Shown here in pieces: positions 6,044 through 6,142 of a DNA stretch of 6,142 nt (positions within the stretch are counted from its first letter, which is position 1; each line of letters begins with the position of its first letter). The stretch is from Candidatus Omnitrophota bacterium (GTDB taxonomy: Bacteria; Omnitrophota; Gorgyraeia; 2-02-FULL-51-18; JAGOUK01), in assembly GCA_015231685.1 (NCBI GenBank), contig JADGBA010000015.1, forward strand, positions 4,375 to 10,516. Reading direction: 5' to 3'. The notes below the pieces were generated by a model. It was not told where the DNA came from. It did not search any database and saw only the letters and a program-made list of their open reading frames with translations. Both the position numbers and the translations under genes were made by a program.

Positions 6044-6142
6044 TTAAACGTTGACCGGTTGATTTCCATTGGTTGAGAGTTTTTTTGCCAAAAGTTCCGT
6101 GTCGCACTTGGGACAGAACTGATATTCACCCGCAAGATACCC
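6044..6142 (-). CDS. nrdD: C-terminal end of large NrdD-like ribonucleoside-triphosphate reductase subunit (partial)
   Basis: Only the last 32 codons and TAA are in the window. They read GYLAGEYQFCPKCDTELLAK followed by a polar tail ending QPVNV. The FCPKC motif preceded by GYLxGE is the kind of cysteine pair found in the zinc site near the end of NrdD, which sits just before the glycyl-radical loop. Here the protein stops about 19 residues after the second cysteine, with no radical loop, and the loop is encoded by the next ORF in the same frame. The catalytic barrel, the other zinc ligands and any ATP-cone lie outside the window. Identity rests on the short cysteine motif plus context (glycyl-radical ORF and nrdG directly downstream). 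Confidence 0.65.
   Translation of the reverse strand, partial: GYLAGEYQFCPKCDTELLAKKLSTNGNQPVNV

Noticed and set aside
5911..6135. Programmed -1 frameshift at A AAA AAA (6086-6080) joining the large NrdD tail to the glycyl loop
   Set aside because: The glycyl-radical ORF is in the zero frame, not the -1 frame; a -1 slip leads into a translation with no glycyl-radical motif. Stop-codon readthrough would reach it, but TAA is the least leaky stop and a strong ribosome binding site offers a simpler route.

Overview
The window comes from a GC-rich bacterial genome. The minus-strand genes belong to the oxygen-sensitive class III ribonucleotide reductase system, so the organism is very likely an anaerobe or facultative anaerobe. 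No ribosomal or housekeeping marker gives a firm taxonomic placement. A short helix-turn-helix-like segment fused to a membrane glycosyltransferase, together with the style of the reductase genes, recalls uncultured anaerobic phyla such as Omnitrophota or Desulfobacterota-like lineages. That is an impression from memory, not a result.

Plus strand, 1-5094: a cell-envelope glycosylation cluster. It opens with the 3' part of a GT-C (GT39/ArnT/PMT-like) membrane glycosyltransferase (1-1215). A near-consensus sigma-70 promoter (1220-1247) follows, then a short ORF with a membrane anchor (1271-1594) whose last third is made of palindromic GGGGACAGTCCCC repeats. Next is a 569-residue fusion of a zinc-finger SAM methyltransferase and a DPM1-like GT2 glycosyltransferase (1625-3334). 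Two bases later begins a second GT-C enzyme (3337-5094), with an N-terminal helix-turn-helix-like segment and a C-terminal TPR tail. A coherent but inferred model is that the GT2 domain makes a polyprenyl-phosphate-linked sugar, the methyltransferase may modify a sugar or lipid intermediate, and the two GT-C enzymes transfer sugar from the lipid carrier to an unidentified acceptor on the outer face of the cytoplasmic membrane.

Minus strand, 6142-5104, convergent with the glycosylation cluster and only 9 bp from it: the end of a class III (anaerobic) ribonucleotide reductase operon. In transcription order it has the C-terminal tail of a large NrdD-like subunit (ending in a CPKC zinc-type motif and TAA), a 68-residue protein carrying the predicted glycyl-radical loop (RVMGYHRPV), and the radical-SAM activase NrdG. 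The large and small NrdD pieces are in the same reading frame, separated by one TAA and a GGAGGT ribosome binding site. The glycyl-radical loop therefore appears to be supplied as a separate polypeptide. This is the most interesting observation in the window.

There are no tRNAs, rRNAs, CRISPR arrays or intact insertion sequences. The only long stretch of doubtful coding content is 1216-1624, which holds the promoter, the remnant-like ORF and the repeat array.
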